A stretch of 64,000 nucleotides of DNA from positions 1 through 64,000 of the forward strand of contig JAFEMH010000528.1 in NCBI GenBank assembly GCA_022495995.1. Direction: 5' to 3'. The notes beneath the pieces were generated by a model, which was not told the DNA's origin, did no database searches, and saw nothing but the letters and a program-made list of their open reading frames with translations. A program made the position numbers and the translations under genes. Position 1 is the stretch's first letter; the number at the start of each line of letters is the position of its first letter. Shown here piece by piece: positions 55,400-64,000 of the stretch. The stretch is from Adenophora triphylla var. japonica. Taxonomy: Eukaryota > Streptophyta > Magnoliopsida > Asterales > Campanulaceae.

Positions 55400-58323
55400 C
55401 AAATCTCAAAAAAAAAATCAATCGGAGTCTCCGGCGCCCGATGTCTCCCCCCGGCCCCTCTTGCGACTCGGGCCCGCCTCCTCAGGAGCCCTGAAAATCT
55501 CGGGCTCGAGAATCGTCCTCGTCTCCGAGAAAGAGGCTCATCGGGACCAACCGGCACGCTACGATAGAGGCAAGCGAGATCTGCGAAAAAATCGTATCCG
55601 AAGGTGAAGGCGTCGGACTCTGACGTACGAAGACGACCCGCCATGCTGCCATACGTGTCCACTGCCCGTGTGGATCCCGAGAATGACGTGATCCGAAGCG
55701 TGCAGCGCGGGGATCAAGGAGAGGAGACAAGGAGTCTCTGAGGAAGTCTCGAGCGAATAGGGAAGCCTCCGTCGACGGGCGCCGGCAGTGGTCGCCTCGC
55801 TCTAGCCTGAGGAGCCCCGCAAGCGACCATCCTCCTGATGAATCTCTTGGCCCCGATCACTTGCTTCGTCAGCTTCTCGACGACCACCTCCGAAAACTGC
55901 ACAAAAGCAAAAGCGTCAAAAAAAAAAGTGATGCTAAAGATGATGAAACAAAAGAAAGAAAAGAAGGGGAAAAGGTGAAGCCATACCTTCATACCCGGAC
56001 GAGGCCGGAAAGCTCGTGGAAGTCGCTCGGGCTGAGGGATCTGCACCCTCAATCGGACCCCATCCACGGATATAGGAAAAATCCGTCCGAGGGTACCGCG
56101 GGATCCCAAGCCCCTCCCTATCCAGAACCTGAGGCATCCTCAGCCTCCTCAAGACGAATGTCGCATATGGCTCAGTCGCCACGAAATCCGAGAAGTGATG
56201 GCCGGCTCTGTAATCATCCCAGGTCACGGACCGATCACTCGGGTGCATCATATCGGCGGGAGGCTCCACCGGTGTCCTCAAAGGCGAGTTCACGCCATCT
56301 TTGGCGCGTCACCCTCTCTCCCGAGATAATATGCATCGCGAGTCGAGACCCCTCAAAATCCTCCATTGCCACAGTCCGGATCTCGGCGCCCTTCGGTGCG
56401 CCACCTCAAGCGATTCCAGGGGAAGAATATCATCCCCTCATCTGTCTCGGCCTCCGTCAAAGGAAGGCAATCCGCGTACCTGAGAGTCGTACGCCCCCTG
56501 GAGCTTATCTTCTCCCGGGCATGCTTGGACCAAGGCTGCATGGCCGGATACGCCCGACGTACTCCGCCATTTGCCGCCACATCGTGACGATGGAAAAACT
56601 CCAACGCCCATACACTGCGAAAGGTAAAAATCCAATCAATCCGGTGCAAAAGAAAAGTGCGTGCTCAAAAAAAAAAAAAAAGGAGGGAAAGCAAAAGAGA
56701 GCTTATACCTCCGGGGCAAACTCAAAGCAGTACAAAGAGCTCACGGCCTTCATTTGTACCTATCAAGAGCAAAATAAAGCTCTGCCGGCCCGGCCTCTCC
56801 CCACGAGACATCTCCGGCCGTCTCCATGTCCTCCAAGGACCTCAACAAGGCAAAGACTGCCGTCCCCTCGGCATGTCCAAAGAGCGTGCTCGAAAAAGCA
56901 AACCACAAGAAGGCCACGGCAATCGATCGGCGCCTATCCTCTCCTCCCGACCTCATAACTCGCTATGGTCTCCACAATATTGCCGCAGTGAACCACGGCA
57001 TACTCCATCCCCATCCCCTTTTTGGGAATAGGGGAAAATCCCGAGAAGAGCACACGAGATCGGCATCGGCTGTAGCCATCCCGCCACTCAATCTTTGCGT
57101 CCATTAAAGGACAGGCCCGTAATCGCGGCATAGTCGGAGGGCGTAACCGTAGCCTCGCCCCGGAAGAAGTGGAAGGTGTGGGTCGCGTCCCACCGGTCTT
57201 TGCGCCGATCAAACATCAATCCCTTGCTCTTAGGGAACTTGACCAGTCCCCTCAAGCACTCAACGAACTCCCAGAGCCCCGTCTCTACAACAATCTGTCT
57301 CGGACTCGGCAAAGCTCCTCGGCCCGCATTCGAAAGCCGGTCCCACAAGTCAATCACGGACTCCACCGATCCTCGAGTCTTCATTTTGTTCAGCTGCTCC
57401 GTTACAAAACGGTTTCCGCCCTGCAAAAAAAAAAAAGAAAGAGAGAAAATATCAAAAAAAAAAATTGCGTTTGCACAAAAAAAAAAGCATACACATGCAT
57501 TAAAAAAAAATTTCGACAGCATAACAGCATACAATGAGCATAGCCCCATTTTTCTCGCATAAAAGAAAACAGTTTTCAGCAAATCCCAATGCATGCATTA
57601 CTACGGAAGTAAAAACTCCGTCCCATTTTCATAAAATAACATGCATACCATCCATCATCTCAAAAAAAAATTGCATACATGCATATCATCCATCTTACAT
57701 GCAACGGGAGGAAAAATCCGTCCCACTTTTCAAAAAAAAAAATCCTAAACATACATACATCTCATATTGGCAAAATGCCCATTCTTTCCAAACAAAATGC
57801 ATGCATTGCATCATTCATCAATATCAATATTCAATTTCAAAAAAAAAAAAATCATCATTCATCAATATCAATATTCAATTTCAAAAAAAAAAATCATCAT
57901 CATCAACATGCAATATTCAATTTCAAAAAAAAAAATCACAATTTTCGAATTTTCACATGCAATTTTCGAATTAAAAAAAAATGGCGAAAATGCCAATTCT
58001 TTTTCCCAAGCAAAATGCACATTTTGGGTTACTCACATAATCATCAAGATTCAAAGACAATGAACATGCAATATTCAATTTCAAAAATTTTTTTTTTCAA
58101 AATTCAAATTTCAAACAAGAAATCAACAAAGGGATCAAAGGGTTTCAAAGTATACCGTTCGGAGATTCGAATCCGAAGCCCAATGTTGCCAAGCATCGGG
58201 GTAGGGCTCCTCCGCAATCGATTGCGAAAGATTGTAATGCCTCCTCATCCGGACGAGCTCCAATCGCCTCTCCGCTACCGGGCCACGTCCTTGGCCTTGA
58301 AAAGCGCCTTCCCCATGTTCCAT
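55400..58323 (-). pseudogene. antisense intron-bearing PMD-like gene of Gypsy2
   Basis: An ATG at 58323 opens exon 1 (58323-58156), with a GT donor. An intron with a T-rich 3' end and GCAG acceptor leads to exon 2 at 57420, and the phase is kept (LRT then GGNRFVTEQ). Exon 2 reads WDATHTFHFFRGEATVTPSDY and AAITGLSFNG, a block typical of the plant mobile domain. After a frameshift near 57090 come EWRDGYSRCRS, FLWFAFSSTLFGHAEG and SWGEAGPAELYFALDRY. Further GT-AG introns are visible around 56706-56624 and near 55990-55897. Known biology: PMD genes occur in the host and inside some transposons; Tat-lineage elements can carry antisense genes before the 3' LTR. Its present coding ability is doubtful. 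Confidence 0.6.
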
Positions 58324-58486
58324 TGCTCGAAAATCGAAGAAAATCGGAAGATTTCGAAGCTTTTTAGGCCAAAAATGGCGGATTTCTCACTTTCTCTCTC
58401 TTTTCTCTCGACAAACTGTAAAACTGAGTGGGGAAGAAGAAAAGGGCGTTGGCCCCTCATTAATACCCCCTGGTTTTCAAACCCTC

Positions 58487-58496
58487 TCCGCGCGGA
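58487..58496 (-). promoter_or_regulatory. antisense promoter module resembling the LTR promoter
   Basis: TCCGCGCGGA (58487-58496) with GTATTAAT (58458-58465) about 22 bp downstream on the minus strand mirrors the LTR arrangement of TCCGCGCGGA followed by TATAAAT. The surrounding bases also align: TCCTGTCCGCGCGGA, then GAGGG or TAGG, then TTTG, an AGG block and the TATA. It lies about 165 bp upstream of the antisense ATG at 58323. Confidence 0.55.
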
Positions 58497-58615
58497 CAGG
58501 ATTGTAAGGGTCAAAATGACCCTTTTGCCCCTTAAAATTCCAGGACTCTGCAATTCAGTCCCCAACTTGACAGAGTTAACCAAAGTTAACCAAAGTCAGC
58601 CCCTTGTCAAGAAAA

Positions 58616-60118
58616 TCACCCCCGGCAGTCAAACGTAAGACCGATCTCCTCGAGAAAGATAACGGATCCCGTATCTTTCATCAAAATCTTCCCCGGCAGT
58701 CAAACGTAAGACCGAGTGCCCCGAGAAAGATAACGGATCCCGTATCTTTCATCAAAATCTTCCCGGCAGTCAAACGTAAGTCCGATCTCCCCGAGAAAGA
58801 TAACGGATCCCATATCTTTCATCAAAATCCTTCCCGGTAGTAAAACGTAAGACCGAGTGCCCCGAGAAAGATAACGAGATCCCGTATCTTTCATCAAAAT
58901 CTTCCCCGGCAGTCAAACGTAAGACCGATCTCCTCGAGAAAGATAACGGATCCCGTATCTTTCATCAAAATCTTCCCCGGCAGTAAAACGTAAGACCGAG
59001 TGCCCCGAGAAAGATAACGAGATCCCGTATCTTTCATCAAAATCTCCCCCGGCAGTCAAACGTAAGACTGATCTCCTCGAGAAAGATAACGGATCCCGTA
59101 TCTTTCATCAAAATCTTCCCCGGTGGTAAAACGTAAGACCGATCTCCTCGAGAAAGATAACGGATCCCGTATCTTTCATCAAAATCTTCCCCGGCAGTAA
59201 AACGTAAGACCGAGTGCCCCGAGAAAGATAACGGATCCCGTATCTTTCATCAAAATCTTCCCCGGCAGTCAAACGTAAGACCGAGTGCCCTGAGAAAGAT
59301 AACGAGATCCCGTATCTTTCATCAAAATCACCCCCGGCAGTCAAACGTAAGACCGAGTGCCCCGAGAAAGATAACGGATCCCGTATCTTTCATCAAAATC
59401 TTCCCCGGCAGTCAAACGTAAGACCGAGTGCCCCGAGAAAGATAACGGATCCCGTATCTTTCATCAAAATCCTTCCCGGCAGTCAAACGTAAGACCGATT
59501 TCCTCGAGAAAGATAACGAGATCCCGTATCTTTCATCAAAATCTTCCCCGGCAGTCAAACGTAAGACCGATTTCCTCGAGAAAGATAACGAGATCCCGTA
59601 TCTTTCATCAAAATCTTCCCCAGCCAAACGTAAGAGCCCCGAGAAAGATAACAAGATCCCGTATCTTTCATCAAAATCACCCCGAAACGTAAGACCGAGT
59701 GCCCCGAGAAAGATAACGAGATCCCGTATCTTTCATCAAAATCACCCCGGTCAAGCGTAAGACCGTCTCCTCGAGAAAGATAACGAGATCCCGTATCTTT
59801 CATCAAAATCTTCCGGTGGTAAAACGTAAGACCGAGTGCCCCGAGAAAGATAACGAGATCCCGTATCTTTCATCAAAATCTTCCCCGGCAGTCAAACGTA
59901 AGACCGAGTGCCCCGAGAAAGATAACGGATCCCGTATCTTTCATCAAAATCATCCCCGGCAGTCAAACGTAAGACCGAGTGCCCCGAGAAAGATAACGGA
60001 TCCCGTATCTTTCATCAAAATCATTCCCCGGCAGTCAAACGTAAGACCAAGTACCTCGAGAAAGATAACGGATCCCGTATCTTTCATCAAAATCATCCAA
60101 CGGCAGTCAAACGTAAGA
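58616..60118. repeat. tandem array, 21 copies of a ~72-bp unit
   Basis: Each unit contains CGGCAGTCAAACGTAAGACC, then a variable GAGTGCCCCGAG or GATCTCCTCGAG, then AAAGATAACGGATCCC and GTATCTTTCATCAAAATC. I counted 21 occurrences of ATCTTTCATC. Two unit variants (GAGTGCCCC and GATCTCCTC) and a GGATCC/GAGATCC alternation are interspersed. It lies between the antisense genes and the 3' LTR, where Tat/Ogre elements are known to grow satellite-like repeats. There are no unique spacers. Confidence 0.95.
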
Positions 60119-60825
60119 CCAATTCCCCAGGACGAATACGTGATTTTCCCCAAAAGGCTAACGAAATCCCCAGAAAAGTTAACGGAATCCAAAAAGCCAA
60201 CGGAATCTCGAGTAGTACTCGAACTACGAAAGGGCTTGATTCCCACTAGGGATACGTAGGTAGCCTATCATTAGGTCCAGCCCTCGACCAAAACGGTCAC
60301 CCTCTCCTTCGGCGGCGACAAAGTCCACCGAAAGGCCATTTCAAATTAGGTCGAGGCGTCTAAAAAGCCATCATCGAGGTTCGAGGCAGCCATCATCAAG
60401 GTCCGAGGCACCTAAAAACGCCATCTCCAAGGTTCGAGGCACCTAAAACGCCATCTTCAAGGTTTGAGGCACCTAAGACGCTATCACTAGAAAGCGATAA
60501 ATCGCAATCATCCCCAGCGAGAGACCGAAAATGGTCATCCCTATCCCAGCGAGAGCGGATACCCATCGACCGAAAATGGTCATCCCCAGCGGAGTTTCTT
60601 TCCAGCAAACGACTGTAGAACTTGCTCATCAGGTTCGAGGCACCTAAAACGCCATCATCTCCGTGGTCAAAGACCCGAACTACGACAGCTTGATTCCCAT
60701 TCGGGATACGTAGGTAACTATCGCTAGGTTCGGCCACCCGATCACTCGATCATCCCGCCAAATATGGAGCCTTACTCTTATCGACGACCCCGCTTCCTTC
60801 GAAAGCGCCGTCGCCGAGGGGCTAC
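60119..60825 (+). other. Gypsy2 3' untranslated region with short repeats
   Basis: It contains a ~35-bp repeat (AGGTTCGAGGCACCTAAAAC type, about 60370-60480 and again near 60630), two copies of a GATTCCCA...GGGATACGTAGGTA block (60238 and 60690), and a purine-rich GAGGGGCTAC beside the 3' LTR that is the probable plus-strand primer tract. Confidence 0.7.
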
Positions 60826-62567
60826 TGTAAGTGCTCCAATTTGAGCTTGTTAGAATTTTCGTTAGAAAATTAACGAAAGTTATAACATTTCTAACAATTC
60901 CTAACAATCCTAACTTTTCTAACAAAGTGAGGGTAAAATGGGCATTGTTATTTAAGGTTAAACCTTAAAAAGAATCTTAAAAAAGAAAAACAAAAGAATA
61001 AAACCACAAATAGAAATGCTGGAAACATAATCTGGCTGGTCAATTTGAATTTTGAAAAGAAATATTCCCCTTGTCCAAAGCTGGAGCTGCATTTAATGAA
61101 CAGTGCACGCTGAGGGTTCCTGTCCGCGCGGATAGGTTTGCATTTTCAGGAGGGCTATAAATTGAGCCCTCCAGTCACAAAAATAAGGAAGAACAACACA
61201 TTTTTGCACCGAACCTCTGGCGAAATATAGAGAGAAAACAGTGAGAATTCACTTGAATTGTCACCATTTTCTCTCCAATCTTTCCCAACTCATACTCATC
61301 CACTCACTCTCATATTAAAGCCCTAAACACTCATACACTCAAGCCAAACACTCAAGAACACAAGGAAGATTGGTAAACCCTCCTCTTCCTAACCCTAAAT
61401 CTCATCCATGCATGCATCTTCAAACTACAAAATGTAGTTCTTTCATCTTCTTGCTCTAGATCTAAGAAGATCACCATGGAAGACCATCTCCATGGATGAT
61501 CTTCTACAAAGATCAACATTATTTTCAAGTTCTCTTACTTTCTTGCAAAGAAAACTCATTTTCAAAACCCTAAAAACCATTTTCAAGCATAAAATCTCAT
61601 TTTCAAAGGATAAAAATCCCCTTCCCAAGCAAATGAAATGCTTAGTCCTAATGTACCCCAAGGATGGTTTGGTATAGTTGATTCACCACTAAAATGTCTA
61701 GTGATCACTAACCAAAACCTAGGGAAATGGGGACAAGCATGGATGCAAAACCCCCCTTAAAATAATATTTTCTTTCTTGAGAAGTTGCTGTCCAGTAGCA
61801 ATTTTTCCAGACCTCAGTCCATTGTCTTAATTTTTGGACACAGATGAACTTGGAATTTGGTGTTGACTACAAAATACTTTTTGTAGCCAACATCCAGAGC
61901 TTTCCAGACATATTTTTACTTTATTTTTTGGGTGAGTAAAACTCCTCTTTTCAAATTTTCTTTCAGAGGCTAGTTCATCAGCTTCTGGGAATCCAGATCT
62001 CATATCTGAGGTTTCCAGAAGGTTTTGACCCCTCAAATCTTCTCCAAAATGGAAAATTCCTTCTCACAAACTTTATTTAAGGTGTCTAGAACAACTTTCA
62101 TTCTCTGAGTTTATCCAGATTATGAAGTTTTAAGACCCTTGAATACATTTCAAAATCAAAGGTCCACTGCCTTTTTCATTCTGGCAGAAATGGCTCTCAA
62201 CTTCAAAAGGTCTTTTGAGTACCAAATCTCAATCCAAAAATCTTCCAAAAAATCATGGGATCAGTTTAAAGTCTTAAAAAGATATCCCAATTTTTACTTT
62301 TCTGAGTTTCAACTTATTTTGGCCAAAACACACACACACACACACACACAAATGATTTTCAGCTTGGAAGACTCGTTTTACGAGGCGCGTCGGGTGCACA
62401 CTAACGTCCTTCCCGACGCGTAACATGACCTCCGAACCTAAAATCTCTGATCTCGGGCTTTTTTCAAAGTTTTGGCCCTCAAAATTAAAATGGCGTGGCG
62501 ACTCCGTTTTCGTTGATTTTCTTTTAAACAAAAAATGGGAAAATTTTCTGATACACACATCATCACA
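60826..62567 (+). repeat. Gypsy2 3' LTR
   Basis: A 1742-bp LTR nearly identical to the 5' LTR. By eye I count seven substitutions (three of them clustered just before the TCCGCGCGGA motif) and one 1-bp indel. TATAAAT is at 61156-61162. Confidence 0.95.
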
Positions 62568-62572
62568 CATAG

Positions 62573-62612
62573 GACTATGAACTTTCATACCACATATATA
62601 AATATTCCAACA
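62573..62612 (-). repeat. Copia1 5' LTR, outer 40 bp
   Basis: It matches the outer end of the 3' LTR (21884-21923) and ends TTCCAACA. It directly follows the second CATAG copy of the Gypsy2 insertion and is followed by the CACTC duplication of Copia1. Confidence 0.9.
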
Positions 62613-62790
62613 CACTCTAGGTTGTGCCTTTGCCTTACCCTTACCCCACTAGGTGCGATACCCCAGGCAAGATCGTTAGGTGTATTCGAAATTGTGCTGG
62701 TTTCGTGGGTGACTTGTACATCGTTATCGTCATCCTCATCCCCATCCCCCTCCCCATCCTCATCTATGTCTTATATGTGATGATAGGTTT
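62613..62790 (-). pseudogene. hAT transposase gene, N-terminal acidic part
   Basis: This is the continuation of the hAT pseudogene of 19250-21151 on the far side of the nest. The minus strand encodes an Asp/Glu-rich stretch (about 62760-62700) followed by a basic VRVRQR-like block that leads into the BED finger at 21149. The CACTC duplication of Copia1 sits at the join. A one-base frame difference at the join suggests decay. Confidence 0.65.
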
Positions 62791-63480
62791 TACATGTATA
62801 GTTTATATTGGACTCATTCATCCAATCTAGGGTCGAATCCGAAGTATAGCCGGGAAATGGAGGGGTGTTGATTGGGTTCGAGGATTGAATAATTAGATCA
62901 AACATAATTTGATCATTATGGTGAAAAGAGAATTATCAATTGGTACTAAATTTTGATGGAGTACATTTTGTGGGATTTGATTTTGTGGTGGGGAGTTGGG
63001 ATATGTAAATATATCATTAACTAGATCTTTCATGATAACTAGCAATATAAATTACCTAACAATTAAAATTAAAAATGCAGCACTTAAAAAAAAATTGAAT
63101 TTTCAAAAATTTATAAAGATTAAATACCTTTGACAATAGTTTACTAACAATAAAAGTAAACAATTATAATTTTTTTTTGTAATTTTCGAAATAGATGTAA
63201 TCACAAAGATTAATTAATTAGTGTAATAATTAACTAGCAAGATATGCAAATATAATGTTATTTTTTTTGGGATTTTTGAAATTTATGAAGATTAAAAATT
63301 TTTTAACTAATTAACACAATATTTAACTAGTGAGTAAACAATTAAATATTTAAAACAATAAAATTACCTTCGACTCTTACGATGCAATCACAAATATTCG
63401 TCTTGAAAATAATTTGATGGCTTGGATTTGAGAGAATTCTATGATGGATTGAATTTTTTTTTTGTGAGAATAATGGAAAG
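62791..63480 (-). other. AT-rich 5' region of the hAT gene
   Basis: Mostly AT-rich sequence without a recognisable protein. It lies between the acidic N-terminal coding piece and the TATA-like motif at 63491 and is probably 5' UTR and/or a first intron. Confidence 0.4.
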
Positions 63481-63490
63481 ACTTCCTCTT

Positions 63491-63500
63491 CTATTTATAG
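63491..63500 (-). promoter_or_regulatory. probable TATA box of the hAT gene
   Basis: The minus strand reads CTATAAATAG, a strong plant TATA box, upstream of the hAT N-terminal region. It is suggestive only; no transcript evidence is available. Confidence 0.4.
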
Positions 63501-63579
63501 TAATTATAAATTCATTTTGGACCAAATTTACCCCTAAATATGGCTGTTGAGAGGGTAATTATGTCCCAAAAAAATCAAC

Positions 63580-63770
63580 CGGGCAAACGGGTCACAGACC
63601 AACGGATCTTCTGATTCGCGAGCCAAACCTCGACCCGTCACCCTAAACCCAATCCAGGCCCGTTCCATTTACCAAGCGGGCTACACGGGCCATGGTCAAC
63701 GGTCTGCACGACACGGGCTAGACGATCCACGGGCCACGGGCTTCGACCCAAAATGTCCAACTCCAACTAT
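63580..63770. other. GC-rich patch with CGGGC repeats, possible hAT subterminal region
   Basis: Repeated ACGGGC / GCCCGT motifs in both orientations contrast with the AT-rich surroundings. hAT elements often have such subterminal repeats. The minus strand starts GGAGTTGGACATTTTGGG at about 63767, which could be near a terminal inverted repeat, but I found no matching left end, so this is inference. The rest of the window to 64000 shows no gene. Confidence 0.3.
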
Positions 63771-64000
63771 AATCTAAAACTCAAGAATAGATCATGTAAA
63801 CAAAAATTGCACTTCCAATCCTCATTATTGCTAGACCAACCAAAAAACCAAGTTAAAAAAAATACTGCTGAAAAAAGCTATCCTTGTAGCAGATTGTACG
63901 ATCAAAGTTGAGTGACTAAAGGTAACTTCTTTATTACTTTCGGTTGTTAATATATTAATTTTTTTAGCATAAGAACTACATGTTTAATAAGAGATCATAA

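Larger units (their letters stand above)
43173..62567 (+). mobile_element. Gypsy2, Tat/Ogre-type Ty3/gypsy element lacking RT
   Basis: A 19.4-kb plus-strand element with 5' LTR 43173-44913 and 3' LTR 60826-62567, flanked by CATAG (43168-43172 and 62568-62572). The primer site TGGCGACTCCGCTGGGGA is the tRNA-Arg type known from Ogre/Tat elements. Gag, protease and part of integrase are recognisable but frameshifted; reverse transcriptase and RNase H are absent. Between integrase and the 3' LTR are 7.9 kb with antisense intron-bearing genes and a tandem array, both features known in this lineage. The LTRs differ at only about eight positions. Confidence 0.92.
21152..62612 (-). mobile_element. 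Copia1, Ty1/copia element split by two later insertions
   Basis: The element runs on the minus strand. Its 3' LTR is 21152-21923; the coding region is 22483-26429 plus 42381-42431; its 5' LTR is 42461-43172 plus 62573-62612. The flanking duplication CACTC (21147-21151 and 62613-62617) proves both ends. Gypsy1 interrupts gag and Gypsy2 interrupts the 5' LTR. The two LTRs differ at roughly 18 positions plus a deletion of about 20 bp, making it the oldest LTR element in the nest. Removing the inserts leaves an element of about 6 kb. Confidence 0.93.

Noticed and set aside
55861..56958. Plus-strand open frame of 365 codons
   Set aside because: It is basic and low in complexity with Lys runs from A tracts, and lies opposite the better supported antisense PMD-like exons.
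57679..58638. Plus-strand open frame of 319 codons
   Set aside because: It is dominated by Lys/Ile/Asn runs from A-rich tandem sequence, with no domain; it overlaps the antisense intron and exon 1.
58604..60259. Direct-repeat array that could be mistaken for a CRISPR array, and several open frames across it
   Set aside because: The units are contiguous and about 72 bp with no unique spacers; the frames are period-of-three artefacts of the repeat in a plant retrotransposon.

Overview
The window is nuclear DNA from a flowering plant, probably a eudicot. The evidence is a 14-exon plant-type gene for a TFIIIC subunit, Stowaway and Tourist MITEs, two plant Ty1/copia elements, a Ty3/gypsy chromovirus, a Tat/Ogre-type Ty3/gypsy element and a BED-finger hAT transposase. 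A narrower placement (for example Lamiales) would be a guess. I saw no rRNA, tRNA or CRISPR locus.

Positions 998-17311 (minus strand) hold the one host gene I can support: the tau95/GTF3C5-like subunit of the RNA polymerase III factor TFIIIC. I rebuilt 14 exons by eye. They sum to 1779 nt, an exact 593 codons (592 residues plus stop), and every splice phase agrees. Intron 6 reads as a U12-type AT-AC intron. The introns are full of transposon debris: three Stowaway or Stowaway-like copies, a Tourist element swollen by a TAA microsatellite, a MULE-type element with a 9-bp target duplication, a hAT-type MITE with an 8-bp duplication, and three LINE fragments. Upstream of the gene, two Stowaways nest inside each other within a short imperfect tandem repeat.

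Positions 19250-63500 are one nest of insertions, readable from 5-bp target-site duplications (TSDs). A decayed hAT transposase gene was split by Copia1 (21152-62612, minus, TSD CACTC). Copia1 gag was then split by Gypsy1 (26435-42380, minus, TSD TGAGG), and the Gypsy1 3' LTR was split by Copia2 (26606-33466, plus, TSD CTTCC). Separately, the Copia1 5' LTR was split by Gypsy2 (43173-62567, plus, TSD CATAG). Gypsy1 is a chromodomain element with a 1461-codon open gag-pol. Gypsy2 has Tat/Ogre features: a tRNA-Arg-type primer site, remains of gag, protease and integrase with reverse transcriptase/RNase H missing, antisense intron-bearing genes resembling the plant mobile domain, a 21-copy tandem array of about 72 bp, and two nearly identical LTRs.

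The observation I rate highest is in the two Copia elements. Neither has a tRNA-type primer binding site. In each, the sequence starting two bases after the 5' LTR is perfectly complementary (15 nt and 14 nt) to a segment inside its own LTR. The sequences differ between the two elements, yet both complementarity and spacing are kept. That is what self-primed reverse transcription, as known from yeast Tf1, would look like.
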